This document shows positions 55,138-64,000 of a stretch of 64,000 nt of DNA, piece by piece. Below the pieces are notes generated by a model that was not told where the DNA came from, did not search any database, and saw only the letters and a list, made by a program, of their open reading frames with translations. Made by a program: the position numbers and the translations under genes. The DNA is from Pirellulaceae bacterium (GTDB taxonomy: Bacteria; Planctomycetota; Planctomycetia; Pirellulales; Pirellulaceae), in contig BPJV01000002.1 in assembly GCA_026004795.1 (NCBI GenBank), forward strand, positions 186,001 to 250,000. The letters run 5' to 3'. Each line of letters begins with the position of its first letter. Position 1 is the first letter of the stretch.

Positions 55138-55703
55138 CCCGACTGGACGGCAGAGCCTGAGCGTGCCAATGCCGAGGTATGCCCGCCTGGGCAGGGCGCA
55201 CGGTCGCACTGCCCTCCCACGGGCGGCTCCAGGGCGCGGCACCGAGCCTTGTCAGCGCCATCGTCCGCTGGCGTGTCCCCTACCATGTTGCCGGCCAGTG
55301 CAACCGATGCGTGGCGAAGCTCCTCCGCTGTGGACGTCGCGACGATATCTCCGGCCGTGCGCCAGTTCTCACGACCACGCGCCATGCATGCGACAACTCG
55401 TCGCCTGATCGTGCCGAGCCGGCACGACCGCCAAAAACGATTCCTTGAGCGAAAGGTCGGACAGGTGCCGGTCCAGTTGCTGGCCCATTCTGCCGCCCAC
55501 GAGGTTCCTCTCCCGAACGGCACATCTGTTTTGTTCGTTTCATCTGGCCCCGAGACCGGGTGATTTCCAATTTATCGGTCGAAGCGGTGGGCTCCTGCCC
55601 CCATTCCGTGTGCTACGTTTCTCCGGCGTGGATTGTCTGCGCAGTCTCTCGACAGCCGAGAGACCGATAGGAACGAATCGAAGTTGCACGAGGACGCTTG
55701 AGG
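55138..55703. other. Non-coding gap, 566 bp
   Basis: Upstream of the DUF11 protein gene. GC-rich, no credible ORF or known repeat; promoter not recognised. Confidence 0.35.
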
Positions 55704-58496
55704 ATGCAAGCGGGACAGGGAAAGGGCCGACTTACCGATAGGCGGATGCTGCCACCGGTACATCGCTATAGTTCCCATCTCCTCGGTGACGCGTTGATCC
55801 CGGCTTCCTCTCTTCCCTATCCCAGACTTCGCTGCCGCTCCCTGCGCGGCACGGTGTTACGCCGCCGTGGGCCGTCCTCCGCCGTCAGCACCGTCGGATC
55901 TAGCGTCGCGTTGGTTGCCATCTGTCTGGGCCTGGCGTTGCTACTGACAGGCGGTTGCGCGCAACTACGTCTCCCGCAAATTGACCCGACCGGGCAGCGC
56001 ATCTTCTTACCTCCACCGAACTCGACCCAGTTGACGCTCCCCCGCCTGCATGCCACCGAGACGGAACCTGGACTGATTCCCAATCCAGCCTTCGCGGCCC
56101 CTCCCACTCCGCCACCGTGCGTCGATGCCAGTGGGGCCCCCCTCTGCAATTTGTTCGATCCGCAGACGCGACACTGGAAGGAATTGCAGCGCAAGTTCCG
56201 TCAACCGGGCGCTGCCGGCGAGCTGCTGTTGACCCCGCTGCGAGTGGTGGCGCCGGTGGGAGGTGAAGTGGTATTGTTGGCGGGGATCTGTGGGCCCGAT
56301 GGCTATCTTGTCAAGCGACAACCCATCGAGTGGATGCTCTCTCCCGACAGCGTCGGCACCTTCATCGAGGTCGGCGACGAAGATCGAAGCCTGCTGATGC
56401 GGACCGTACGCTTTCGGGATCCGAAAGTTGAAAAACTGGACGTTGACTTTGCCAAAGGACGGACAAGCAGCAAGTCGGGATTGATCACCCGCGGCACAAC
56501 GAACCCCCGCGACGATATCCCTTTGTTGGAAGGACAAACGTGGCTCAGCCTGTCCTCGCCCAGTGAAGGGATCAGCCGTGTCACCGTGCTGGCGCCCGAC
56601 AGCGAGCTATGGGATCGCCGCCGGCAAACAGCGACCATCTATTGGGTGGACGCCCAATGGGAATTCCCGGCTCCGGTCATTCGCCGGGCCGGCGAACCGG
56701 TAACGCTGATCACGCGAGTTACGAAAGCCGAAAACCTTGTCCCGGCCGAGGGTTGGATCGTCGAATACACCATACAAGATCCTAGCATCGCCACGTTCGA
56801 TCCGGCCACCGGTTCCACCAAAGCGACGGTGGTGGTCAATCAGGATGGTCAGGCCCCGGTGACCGTGCATGCCCAACCAGGAGCCTTTGGAACCACCCTG
56901 ATCGCCATCGATGTCATCCGGCCGGAACAACCGGAAGACAACCTTCCTCGCTTGGTGCTCGGCCGGGGCACGACGAGTGTGACGTTCAGTTCCGCAGGGT
57001 TGGCATTGCATGCCGAAGGGCCCGCGATGGGAAGCGTCGGCGAACCGATGACTTATCGAGCGGTGATGGCCAATCCGGGAGATATCGATGCGGAAAACGC
57101 GCGACTGACGCTGCGCATCCCCGCTGGCACACGGGTCGTGGACCGATCTTTGCAGCCGACGACCGAAACCGACGACTACCTGGTTTGGGACCAAGGAGTG
57201 TTGCCTGCCGGGCGTCAACTGGAGACGATCGTGACGCTGGAAGCTTTGCAAGCGGGAGTCTTCGATGTCATTTTTCAAGCGGAAGCAGCCGGAGGTTTGT
57301 CCCAGCAGAGGGCGGTGCGCACCGAAGTCGTTCAGCCTTCGTTGAGCGTGCGGTTCCAACCGGCCGGCGGCGTGGCTCAGGCGGAAGTCGGCGAGACGGT
57401 CCAATACGAGATCGACATCCAAAACAGTGGTCGCCAGGCTTTGACGGGGATCCGTTTGGTCATCGAATCGGATCCGGGACTACCTGAGCTTAACACCGGC
57501 CAAAACCGCGTAGAACAGGATATTCCGGTGCTGCAGCCGGGAGAGACACGGCATATCGGGATCGCGTTCCAAGTGCAGCAGGCGACACAGTTGGGGGCAC
57601 GCCTCCAGGTCTACGCCGGCGGGCAACTGCTGGCGGAAAAAAGTACGTCTGTCCTTGGACACCCACCGCGCCCCAAGCAAGCCGACGTCGACGTCGCTAT
57701 CGAGTTTCCCTCCGAGGTTACTGTGGGAAGCCCTGGAGTACGGGCCATCGTTACGGTGAGCAATCCTGGCGAGGTGACGTTGAACGATCTGCAGGTCGAC
57801 CTCGAGTTCGATCGTAGTTTGCGTCCGGTCGCGGTTGACAATTCCAACGCCGGTCGCTTTCAGGTGGCCCCCGGTGGTCGCGCCGCCACCTGGCAAGTGC
57901 CGACCCTGTTCGCTCGACCGGCCGATGGGGCACCCTACATGCGGCAACTGATCCTGGAATTCGAAGTCGTCAGTGCCACCGACCGAGGGGTTCTTGCTGC
58001 CACCGTGCGGTCCGATCAAGGAGCGACCGACCAGGCGACGGCCACCTTCCGCGCCGTCGCCCCGACGCCACCGCCCGCTACGACTCCTGCTCAACCAGTC
58101 CTACCGCCGGAATCGGAGCGAGCCGGGCAACTGCAGCTAACCATCGACGACTACGGGGACCCCACGGTCGTCGGCCGACCATTGCGATACGACTTGACAG
58201 TGACCAACGCTCAAAACTTGCCTGATCGCAACGTCGCCGTCCTAATGCGATTACCTCCAGGCGTCGATTTGAATCAGATCACCCGTGATGGCAATCCGGT
58301 AAACTACCAGTTTGCTGAGAATAATACGATTGTTCTTCCCAATATCCAATTCATGCGTCCGGGCGAGTCGATTACCTTTTTCATCGTCGTCACTCCCCAG
58401 ATACCGCAGCGCATGGAACTGCGGGCTCAGGCCTACTCGGATGCACGCCCCGATCCGGTGGAGGCCGCCGAAACCACGCAAGTGAATCTACAGTGA
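55704..58496 (+). CDS. DUF11-repeat surface lipoprotein-like protein
   Basis: 930 residues from the ATG at 55704 (GAGG about 10 nt upstream); a TTG at 55698 is possible. A hydrophobic segment (VALVAICLGLALLLTGGCAQL) ends in a TGGC lipobox at about residue 85, after a long basic N-region typical of planctomycetes. The N-terminal half has Ig-like and bacterial-Ig segments (IEWMLSPDSVGTFIEVGDEDRS, EYTIQDPSIATFDPATG). The C-terminal half has at least four DUF11-like conserved repeats (TYRAVMANPGDIDAENARLTLRIPAGTRVVDRS, QYEIDIQNSGRQALTGIRLVIE, IVTVSNPGEVTLNDLQVDLEFD, RYDLTVTNAQNLPDRNVAVLMRLPPGV). It probably forms part of the cell-surface protein layer. Converges with the next gene. Confidence 0.8.
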   Translation: MQAGQGKGRLTDRRMLPPVHRYSSHLLGDALIPASSLPYPRLRCRSLRGTVLRRRGPSSAVSTVGSSVALVAICLGLALLLTGGCAQLRLPQIDPTGQRIFLPPPNSTQLTLPRLHATETEPGLIPNPAFAAPPTPPPCVDASGAPLCNLFDPQTRHWKELQRKFRQPGAAGELLLTPLRVVAPVGGEVVLLAGICGPDGYLVKRQPIEWMLSPDSVGTFIEVGDEDRSLLMRTVRFRDPKVEKLDVDFAKGRTSSKSGLITRGTTNPRDDIPLLEGQTWLSLSSPSEGISRVTVLAPDSELWDRRRQTATIYWVDAQWEFPAPVIRRAGEPVTLITRVTKAENLVPAEGWIVEYTIQDPSIATFDPATGSTKATVVVNQDGQAPVTVHAQPGAFGTTLIAIDVIRPEQPEDNLPRLVLGRGTTSVTFSSAGLALHAEGPAMGSVGEPMTYRAVMANPGDIDAENARLTLRIPAGTRVVDRSLQPTTETDDYLVWDQGVLPAGRQLETIVTLEALQAGVFDVIFQAEAAGGLSQQRAVRTEVVQPSLSVRFQPAGGVAQAEVGETVQYEIDIQNSGRQALTGIRLVIESDPGLPELNTGQNRVEQDIPVLQPGETRHIGIAFQVQQATQLGARLQVYAGGQLLAEKSTSVLGHPPRPKQADVDVAIEFPSEVTVGSPGVRAIVTVSNPGEVTLNDLQVDLEFDRSLRPVAVDNSNAGRFQVAPGGRAATWQVPTLFARPADGAPYMRQLILEFEVVSATDRGVLAATVRSDQGATDQATATFRAVAPTPPPATTPAQPVLPPESERAGQLQLTIDDYGDPTVVGRPLRYDLTVTNAQNLPDRNVAVLMRLPPGVDLNQITRDGNPVNYQFAENNTIVLPNIQFMRPGESITFFIVVTPQIPQRMELRAQAYSDARPDPVEAAETTQVNLQ

Positions 58497-58510
58497 TCGG
58501 CCCGTTACCA

Positions 58511-61006
58511 TCAATTTCGTTCCCACACCGGATCGATCTGCTCCGGCAATAAACGACCGGAAGTCGCCTGGCGTCGCCAGTTCTGAACCGCTGCTCGATT
58601 GGGAGTCTGCGGAAGGTAGCCCAAATCCTTGCCAGTCCATCGCTGCAGGGTATACCCCACGGCGACGCGTACCGGCAAACTGTCATCGTCCAGCAAACCA
58701 ACCCAATGGGAAAGTGTCTCCACCATCGATTCGGCCGGTCGACTAAGTAACGCATTCACTATCACGGCGCCTTTTGCGCCGAATTGCTCAGTCAACAGGG
58801 CTTCGAATTCCGCTAGCCGTTCCGGTCGCTGGGCCAGCATTTCGACCGCCAAATCCAACGTCGAGTACCAGTGTGGGGCAAAACGGGCATCGTTCAGCAT
58901 GACGCGAACAAGCGGTGCGAAGTCCCCAAGTAAGAGGCTGGCCCGAATGGCGGCGGCTGCTGTTTCCGGGCGGGGATCGCCACTAAGCTGGCGCAAGAAG
59001 GCGAGAAGGTCAGTGTCCGGAGGGAGCCCGCGCACCTGCTGCACCAACTCCTCCGCCCCTAGCCGATCGATCGGGCGCACCGCGTCGACGCGGAACCAGC
59101 TCGGGACGCGCATCAACTTGAAACGCCGTGGCCGGTCGCGACCGATCAATGCCACGCCTTCCCCGATTGGCAACTCGATAGGCGTGGCTTCACTGCCGTC
59201 GGCGGGTTGGGGAACGTACCGGATGCTTCCATGGGCCGCAATAATGACGGTTGTTTGGGGAAATACCGTCTCATCCAACAGGTCGCCGGGCCGCACCCGC
59301 CGATGTCCCACGTCAACCGAAGCAACACTGTCGGGCGTCAACAACTCAATGCGGCCCACCGCCGTTGCTGTGACGAGCTCCAGAGAAGCCGTGGGAAGCG
59401 TGGTCGAAAGCAGAGCACGAGCCAAGCGCACCTGCACGCGCGGGATCTCGGTGCTCTGCTCCACCTGCATCCAAGTCGCTCCGGCAACCTCCCAGCGAAT
59501 TCCACCGGGAAACGCCAAGTCCGTGCGATAATTCGGCGGGATCCCGACTTCGCTTCCCGCGCCTAACGGTTCGTCCCTGTCGACGATACGCCATGCTTCA
59601 TCTGCGCTGGATCGGGCGAAAACCAAGGCTCGCTGACGCAACGGGCTGAGCGGCGCCCAGGTGATACGGTTCCCCTCCAGTTGTTGGGCCGAGGTGTCCG
59701 CGGTCGCCGGCGTGCCATCGTCGCTGCTCGCCGTAACCGTCTCCGCCGCAAGCAACTCGCCCTGGCCGCTCCCCCCTGGGACCGGAGGGCTGTTCTCTCC
59801 GGCCGCCACCGTGTCGATGGCAGCCTCCGCTTCCGGCGTGTCCGGAGCAACTCCTGGCGGTGCTTCGACAGACTGTTCAATCGTATCTTCCGGGGGAGAG
59901 GAATGCTCCCGGCCAGCGCCAGGGGACGTTGCCGCTTGCGCCGTGCCCGCGTCCTGGCCGGCAACTGCCCCCGGTTGCTTCGTCGAAGGATCTGTCACGG
60001 CGGACCGATCGCCTGGGTTCACCTCGCCGCGTTCGCTGGCACTATCGGCTTGTGATAACTGAGGAGATAGCGACAGCCACGGGCGGATACGCTCCCACGG
60101 TCCCACCGCCTGCCACACCAGCAGCAAGAAGACGAACGTCAATACGGCAATCACTGCTGGTAATTGCCAGCCGCGATGTCGCTCCCGCCGCAAGTACTCT
60201 GGCACTTCCCGAATTGCCGTTTCCGACTCCAGGTCGAGCCCACCTTGACGAATCGATTGTCCGGCCGACTCCATCATCGGGGACGCTACCAAGACCCGTT
60301 CGCGATGCACACCTTGGTGAGCTTGGTCAACTCGTCGCGTCTCTCCGCCTACCAATTCGGCATCGACCAGCCGTTCCTCTCTCGGTGAGCTTCCTCCCGG
60401 AAGCTGCTCGATCGGTGGCTGAGCCTTCGTTCCATCGGCGGCGGCCGAATCACTGTCCGCTGCGCGCGAAGCATCCGCTGGCGACTTCTGCTGCGCAAAC
60501 TTGGGAGCCGGTACCGCAGCCCGGTGCGCGGCATCGACTCGCTGGATCAAGACATGTTGATCGGCAAGCTGCCGCCACGCCTGCTTGTGCTCCAACCATT
60601 GTTGACGCACCTCCTCACGCTGTTTGGGATCCCCAATCCGGTAGGCCAAGCTTTTCAGCTCGGTGGGCATCTCCACGTGCTTATTAACCGCCGTTGCCAA
60701 TATCCGATGGCACTGCGCCACCTCCCCCAGATAGTGGTCGGACTGCAAGACTACCCGTTCAAATTCGGGGACGAGATGCTGCGGCAAAGTGTCATCAAGA
60801 TAGGCAGCAATCGTGTTCGGGTCGGCTGCCATTCCTTTGCCGACGATGACCGACGCGCCTTCCACTTCTCCGGCCACCCGATCGATCCGTCGCAGGACGT
60901 TGGTGGCCGTCTCGCTCTGCTGAATCCGCCGATGCAAGTCTTCTTGGTCGATCGGATTTAACACACGATCTCGGTACGCCAATAAGGTCCGTAAAGTTAG
61001 TCGCAT
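58511..61006 (-). CDS. Anti-sigma-like membrane protein with FecR-type region
   Basis: 831 residues from the ATG at 61006, because the family starts MRLTLRTLLAYRDRVLNPIDQEDL; ATGs at 61018 and 61051 are in frame. The N-terminus (about 1-110: LHRRIQQSETATNVLRRIDR, IAAYLDDTLPQHLVPEFERVVLQSDHYLGEVAQCH) resembles the cytoplasmic helical part of planctomycete regulators of ECF-sigma type. One transmembrane helix lies near 285-305 (LPAVIAVLTFVFLLLVWQAVG). A Pro/Ala-rich linker follows, then a periplasmic FecR-like beta region (RVQVRLARALLSTTLPTASLELVTATAVGRIELLTPDSVASVDVG). A C-terminal HEAT-like tail ends it. A signalling or envelope-sensing function is inferred, and no sigma factor is adjacent. 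Confidence 0.65.
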   Translation of the reverse strand: MRLTLRTLLAYRDRVLNPIDQEDLHRRIQQSETATNVLRRIDRVAGEVEGASVIVGKGMAADPNTIAAYLDDTLPQHLVPEFERVVLQSDHYLGEVAQCHRILATAVNKHVEMPTELKSLAYRIGDPKQREEVRQQWLEHKQAWRQLADQHVLIQRVDAAHRAAVPAPKFAQQKSPADASRAADSDSAAADGTKAQPPIEQLPGGSSPREERLVDAELVGGETRRVDQAHQGVHRERVLVASPMMESAGQSIRQGGLDLESETAIREVPEYLRRERHRGWQLPAVIAVLTFVFLLLVWQAVGPWERIRPWLSLSPQLSQADSASERGEVNPGDRSAVTDPSTKQPGAVAGQDAGTAQAATSPGAGREHSSPPEDTIEQSVEAPPGVAPDTPEAEAAIDTVAAGENSPPVPGGSGQGELLAAETVTASSDDGTPATADTSAQQLEGNRITWAPLSPLRQRALVFARSSADEAWRIVDRDEPLGAGSEVGIPPNYRTDLAFPGGIRWEVAGATWMQVEQSTEIPRVQVRLARALLSTTLPTASLELVTATAVGRIELLTPDSVASVDVGHRRVRPGDLLDETVFPQTTVIIAAHGSIRYVPQPADGSEATPIELPIGEGVALIGRDRPRRFKLMRVPSWFRVDAVRPIDRLGAEELVQQVRGLPPDTDLLAFLRQLSGDPRPETAAAAIRASLLLGDFAPLVRVMLNDARFAPHWYSTLDLAVEMLAQRPERLAEFEALLTEQFGAKGAVIVNALLSRPAESMVETLSHWVGLLDDDSLPVRVAVGYTLQRWTGKDLGYLPQTPNRAAVQNWRRQATSGRLLPEQIDPVWERN

Positions 61007-61553
61007 GGTGGTTGCCATCAAATGGTTGCCCGTCAGCAGTCCTCTCCTCACCCGGCGCTCACGACAGCCCCCAGCAACGATGACGCGGGAAAAAAAATAG
61101 CCTCGCGACGCTCGCTGCCAGCCGGTGCGTGCCAGTGACCACCGCTCCCTGCTCCTCTACCTTTATTAGTGGCATGACGGCTGCCAATCCGTAGACGATT
61201 CGAGGAAAAAAATCGCCGGCTACTCCACCTGCCTCCCGATTCTGTGCGGAAACAAGTCATCCGGCGCTCATGCTCGCCCGGGACGCCGACGCGTGTCGTG
61301 CTGACCGTGTCCATGGCAGGCGTTCCTGGCACCGCCATGCCGCCTTCCCCCGCTCGCGGGGAACCCGTCTTCCCGGCTTTCCACTACCTGGATTCCAACC
61401 TACAGCCTTCGATCCAACACGTAGCACACGGCAGGGCAGCATAAGACATGGTACCAATCATCGGACCGCGTGGCGGCGTCAATAGTACTGGGCAAACGGC
61501 CGCCCATGGCCAGATTCCAATCGTGGCGCCACGCAAGTCGTTGCCGACGCCGT
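61007..61553. other. Non-coding gap, about 547 bp
   Basis: The gap lies between the 5' end of the anti-sigma-like gene and the 3' end of the second PNP gene, both on the minus strand. An A-run (GGGAAAAAAAATAG) near 61090 and a second at 61205 are the only notable features; no gene was seen. Confidence 0.35.
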
Positions 61554-62459
61554 TCAATCCGGCTGTCCTGCCAGGTTGTCGAGCATACGCATGAGCAGTT
61601 CGCCGAGATGGGGACCGGCACGATGCGCCCAGTCGACCACCTCCGTATGGTCCGTCCCCTCACCTGGTCGATAGGTCGGAACATTCGTGATGATGGAAAA
61701 GGCGGCCACGCGCATCCCCAACGCATGCGCCGCCACGACCTCGGGGACCGTTGACATGCCGACGGCATCCGCTCCCAAAGTTCGGAACATACGGTACTCG
61801 GCACGCGTTTCATACGTCGGCCCCAAGGTTGCCAAGTAGGTTCCTTGTTGCAACCGCATTGCCAATCGCAGCGCGAAGTGATGCGCGGATTTGATCAGGT
61901 CCGGACAGTAACAGGGAGTCCGCGGCTGTGCCCTGGTGGCGATCTGCCGATCGACAGGCAGGAAGGCGGGCAAGCTCCCTCCACTGCCCTGCGGCGAGAC
62001 CATAGCTCTGCCGCCATTTGCGGGCCGCGGCCATAACCAATCGACGTGCGAGTCGATCACCATGATGTCCCCGGGACGAAATCGCTCATTCAACCCACCG
62101 GCAGCATTGGTAGCGATCAGCAACGACGCCCCCAGGCGATGGGCCAAATGGGCGACGAACCCCAGATCGCGGTTGCCGTACCCTTCATAGCGATGACACC
62201 GTCCCTGAAAGACGACAACTGGCATAGCCCCCAGATAACCAAGCACTAAATTGCCGGCATGTCCATCGACACGCGGGCACGGCATGCCGGGAATCTCGGC
62301 GTAGGGGATGATTGAACGATGAGCGATGCGGTCGGCCAAGCCCCCCAGGCCGCTGCCCAAGATCAAGGCCACTTGGGGTTGAAACCACCGCCGCGTCTCG
62401 ATGGCCTCGACCGCCTGTTCCAGTCGATCTTCCACTTCGTGGTTTCCTCCGCGAAGCAT
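61554..62459 (-). CDS. Purine nucleoside phosphorylase, second copy
   Basis: 301 residues from an ATG at 62459 that shares its A with the upstream stop (TGATG). A GTG eight codons later, with GGAGG upstream, is also possible. Trimeric-type PNP cleaves (deoxy)inosine or guanosine with phosphate. Motifs are LILGSGLGGLADRI (phosphate loop), VFQGRCHRYEGY, LIATNAAGGLNERFRPGDIMVIDSHVDW and TYETRAEYRMFRTLGADAVGMSTVPEVV. IITNVPTYRPGEGTDHTEVV lies at the base site. An insert of about 20 residues near PANGGRAMVSPQGSGGSLPAF distinguishes it from the adjacent copy. It is probably co-translated with it. Confidence 0.87.
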   Translation of the reverse strand: MLRGGNHEVEDRLEQAVEAIETRRWFQPQVALILGSGLGGLADRIAHRSIIPYAEIPGMPCPRVDGHAGNLVLGYLGAMPVVVFQGRCHRYEGYGNRDLGFVAHLAHRLGASLLIATNAAGGLNERFRPGDIMVIDSHVDWLWPRPANGGRAMVSPQGSGGSLPAFLPVDRQIATRAQPRTPCYCPDLIKSAHHFALRLAMRLQQGTYLATLGPTYETRAEYRMFRTLGADAVGMSTVPEVVAAHALGMRVAAFSIITNVPTYRPGEGTDHTEVVDWAHRAGPHLGELLMRMLDNLAGQPD

Positions 62460-63301
62460 CAATCCTGCAGTTTCCGCCGACGTTCGTGCTCCAAAATGCC
62501 CATCACGATGGCTCGCAAACGCGGTTCCGCCTCGTTGGCCACCTGAATGATCCGCTGGACATCGGCCGGTTGCAGTGCATCGGGAAGGCACATGTCCGTG
62601 ACGACGGACAGGCCAACGCACCGCAAGCCGCTGTGAACGGCAACAATTACTTCGGGCACTGTCGACATCCCGACCACATCGGCACCGATCATTCGCAGAA
62701 AGCGATACTCGGCCCGGGTCTCGAGGTTGGGACCAGCCACGGCCACGAAAACACCACGATGCGCCGAGAAATCATGCCGCCGTGCGATCTCCAGCGCGAG
62801 TTCGATCAGCTCTTGGTCATAAGGCTGGGACATGTCGGGGAAACGCGGCCCCAAGCGATCGTCGTTGATGCCGATCAGAGGATTATCTCCCATCAGGTTG
62901 ATATGATCATCGAGGACGACGATGTCCCCTTCTTTGAAGAAAGGATTCATTCCTCCGGCGGCGTTGGTAACCATTAGCAACTCGGCCTGCATCGCTTTGA
63001 AAACGCGCACCGGCAAAGTGATTTGTTTCAGCGGATAACCTTCGTACATGTGGAATCGGCCATCCATAGCCATGATGGGCAAACCGCAGAGCGTTCCGCA
63101 CAACAACCTACCGCGGTGGCTGGTGGCCGTCGATTTGGGAAAATGAGGAATCGACTCGTAATCTAACTCGGCTTGAATATCGATATGCTCGACCAACGGC
63201 CCGAGTCCGGTTCCCAGAATAATGCCGGCAAAAGGCTGGTGATCCCATTGGCCGCGAATGTGCTCCACAGCCTCCTGGATTTGTCCATACAATTCCAACA
63301 T
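62459..63301 (-). CDS. punA: Purine nucleoside phosphorylase, first copy
   Basis: 280 residues, normal length for trimeric PNP (PunA/PNP type II). Motifs: GIILGTGLGPLVEHI (phosphate loop), TSHRGRLLCGTLCGLPIMAMDGRFHMYEGY, LMVTNAAGGMNPFFKEGDIVVLDDHINLMG, ETRAEYRFLRMIGADVVGMSTVPEVIVAVH, and VVTDMCLPDALQPADVQRIIQVA (purine-base region, with Asn-type recognition replaced by D). It is the first gene of a PNP pair; the second starts on its stop codon. Salvage of purine nucleosides is the inferred role. Confidence 0.9.
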   Translation of the reverse strand: MLELYGQIQEAVEHIRGQWDHQPFAGIILGTGLGPLVEHIDIQAELDYESIPHFPKSTATSHRGRLLCGTLCGLPIMAMDGRFHMYEGYPLKQITLPVRVFKAMQAELLMVTNAAGGMNPFFKEGDIVVLDDHINLMGDNPLIGINDDRLGPRFPDMSQPYDQELIELALEIARRHDFSAHRGVFVAVAGPNLETRAEYRFLRMIGADVVGMSTVPEVIVAVHSGLRCVGLSVVTDMCLPDALQPADVQRIIQVANEAEPRLRAIVMGILEHERRRKLQD

Positions 63302-63411
63302 CGATGACCATCCTTTCCCAAGGATTTGCGTGAATGGATGCGTTCCCCCCCGTGGAAGGGCGACGGCACAACGAATCTTTCACCCTGTCGACTTCTCGTT
63401 AAGAGGAGGCA

Positions 63412-64000
63412 TTATAGCCGCCCGGCAGCAGGCAAACACCGGTTCACGGCGGAGAAGCCGGACGGATCGCCTCCGCCGAAGTACTTGCTAATTCCTGCTG
63501 CACGCGCCTCCACGATTCGCCGCCCAATCTCCAGGCTGGCCGTGGCCGCCGGACTGGGGAGCGTTGCACACATGGACCATACGTGGCCCGGTTACCCACA
63601 AGAAGTCGTCGATCAGACCTCCCGTCGGCAGCGAGGGCTTGGGCGCGAACGCCGGCGCGGGCGGGAACCAGATCTTCACTGCGAACCTCTGGGATCAAAC
63701 GCTGCAGGGCGCGGACGAAGGCCGATTTGCTCAACGAACGTACCACCTCGCCCACCCCCATGCTCCAGTACTTCCCTGCCAGCTTCAGAAAGCCCGGATA
63801 ACTGAGCGACTCCAGCAGCTCGCTCAAGTTGACCTCCGACCACGAGTACCCTTCGCGAGCTAGAGCGAATACCGCGTTGGGTCCACACTCGACTTGTCCG
63901 GTGACCATCCGCGTGAAGTGAACTCCCAGAAAGGGAAAACGAGGATCCGGAACCGGGTAGATCAAATTGCGACAAAGATAGCGTCGCGGCGGGATCAGTT
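63412..64000 (-). pseudogene. lhgO: L-2-hydroxyglutarate oxidase (LhgO) 3' part, with two frameshifts, 5' end outside window
   Basis: The frame entering from the right reads [83 protein letters not shown], the C-terminal FAD-dependent LhgO sequence. After ADG the similarity jumps to a second frame ([22 protein letters not shown], about 63635-63565). It then jumps to a third frame ([17 protein letters not shown], about 63563-63510) that ends at 63412-63414 (TAA). Each jump fits a one-base insertion. The product would oxidise L-2-hydroxyglutarate to 2-oxoglutarate. Real decay or assembly error cannot be told apart here. Confidence 0.75.

Overview
This 64 kb window is GC-rich bacterial chromosome from a planctomycete, most likely of the Pirellulales (Rhodopirellula/Blastopirellula-like). 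The evidence is the set of families that are typical of that phylum: a DUF1598 protein (1537-3114), a DUF1559 prepilin-like protein (15463-16455), a PVC-type membrane-bound dehydrogenase with HEAT repeats and cytochrome c (18884-22075), an EF-hand/P-domain protein (35475-37127), a Tat-exported Gfo/Idh/MocA oxidoreductase (47942-49765), a DUF11 surface protein (55704-58496) and an anti-sigma-like membrane protein (58511-61006). Genes are long, mostly monocistronic or in pairs, and separated by long non-coding gaps, which also fits. No rRNA, tRNA or CRISPR was found. Both ends cut genes: a J-domain-like membrane protein at the left and an L-2-hydroxyglutarate oxidase-like gene, apparently frameshifted, at the right.

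Layout. 1-5.2 kb: J-like protein, DUF1598 protein and, divergently, the primary sigma factor rpoD. 5.2-11.6 kb: phosphate uptake genes pstS-pstC-pstA with a Pho-box-like direct repeat upstream; pstC and pstA are greatly enlarged and pstB/phoU are absent. 11.6-14.5 kb: a mobile-element graveyard (hairpin repeat, IS3 orfA remnant, decayed IS66 element with a 20-bp inverted repeat) followed by an AT-rich strip. 14.5-16.5 kb: acyl-carrier-like membrane protein, apparently truncated, and the DUF1559 protein. 17.1-26.7 kb: citrate synthase, PVC dehydrogenase plus PPK2 polyphosphate kinase (likely operon), class II aldolase, an orphan ParA and an exported protein. 27-31 kb: nucleotide-sugar supply (GDP-L-fucose synthase, GDP-mannose 4,6-dehydratase, UDP-glucose dehydrogenase) for surface polysaccharide. 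31.4-44.5 kb: CehA/McbA-like metallohydrolase, orphan HPt protein, EF-hand protein, secretin-domain protein, hisI, two hypothetical proteins, PL9-like lyase. 45.4-52.3 kb: GH-A-like glycoside hydrolase, Gfo/Idh/MocA oxidoreductase with a DoxX protein, lipid A-type acyltransferase. 52.3-64 kb: NagB-PIG-L fusion, TerB-like protein, DUF11 protein, anti-sigma-like protein, two overlapping purine nucleoside phosphorylases, and the broken lhgO.

The most interesting non-coding signal is a pair of about 290-bp elements (35161-35455 and 45113-45398). They share GTAACCGTTCACG terminal inverted repeats, are flanked by 8-bp (near-)direct repeats, and have the same two-hairpin interior. I interpret them as non-autonomous, IS66-type MITEs. 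The inner hairpin unit recurs, as a tandem pair, inside the decayed IS66 element at 13335-13394. All functional calls come from reading motifs; no database search was possible.
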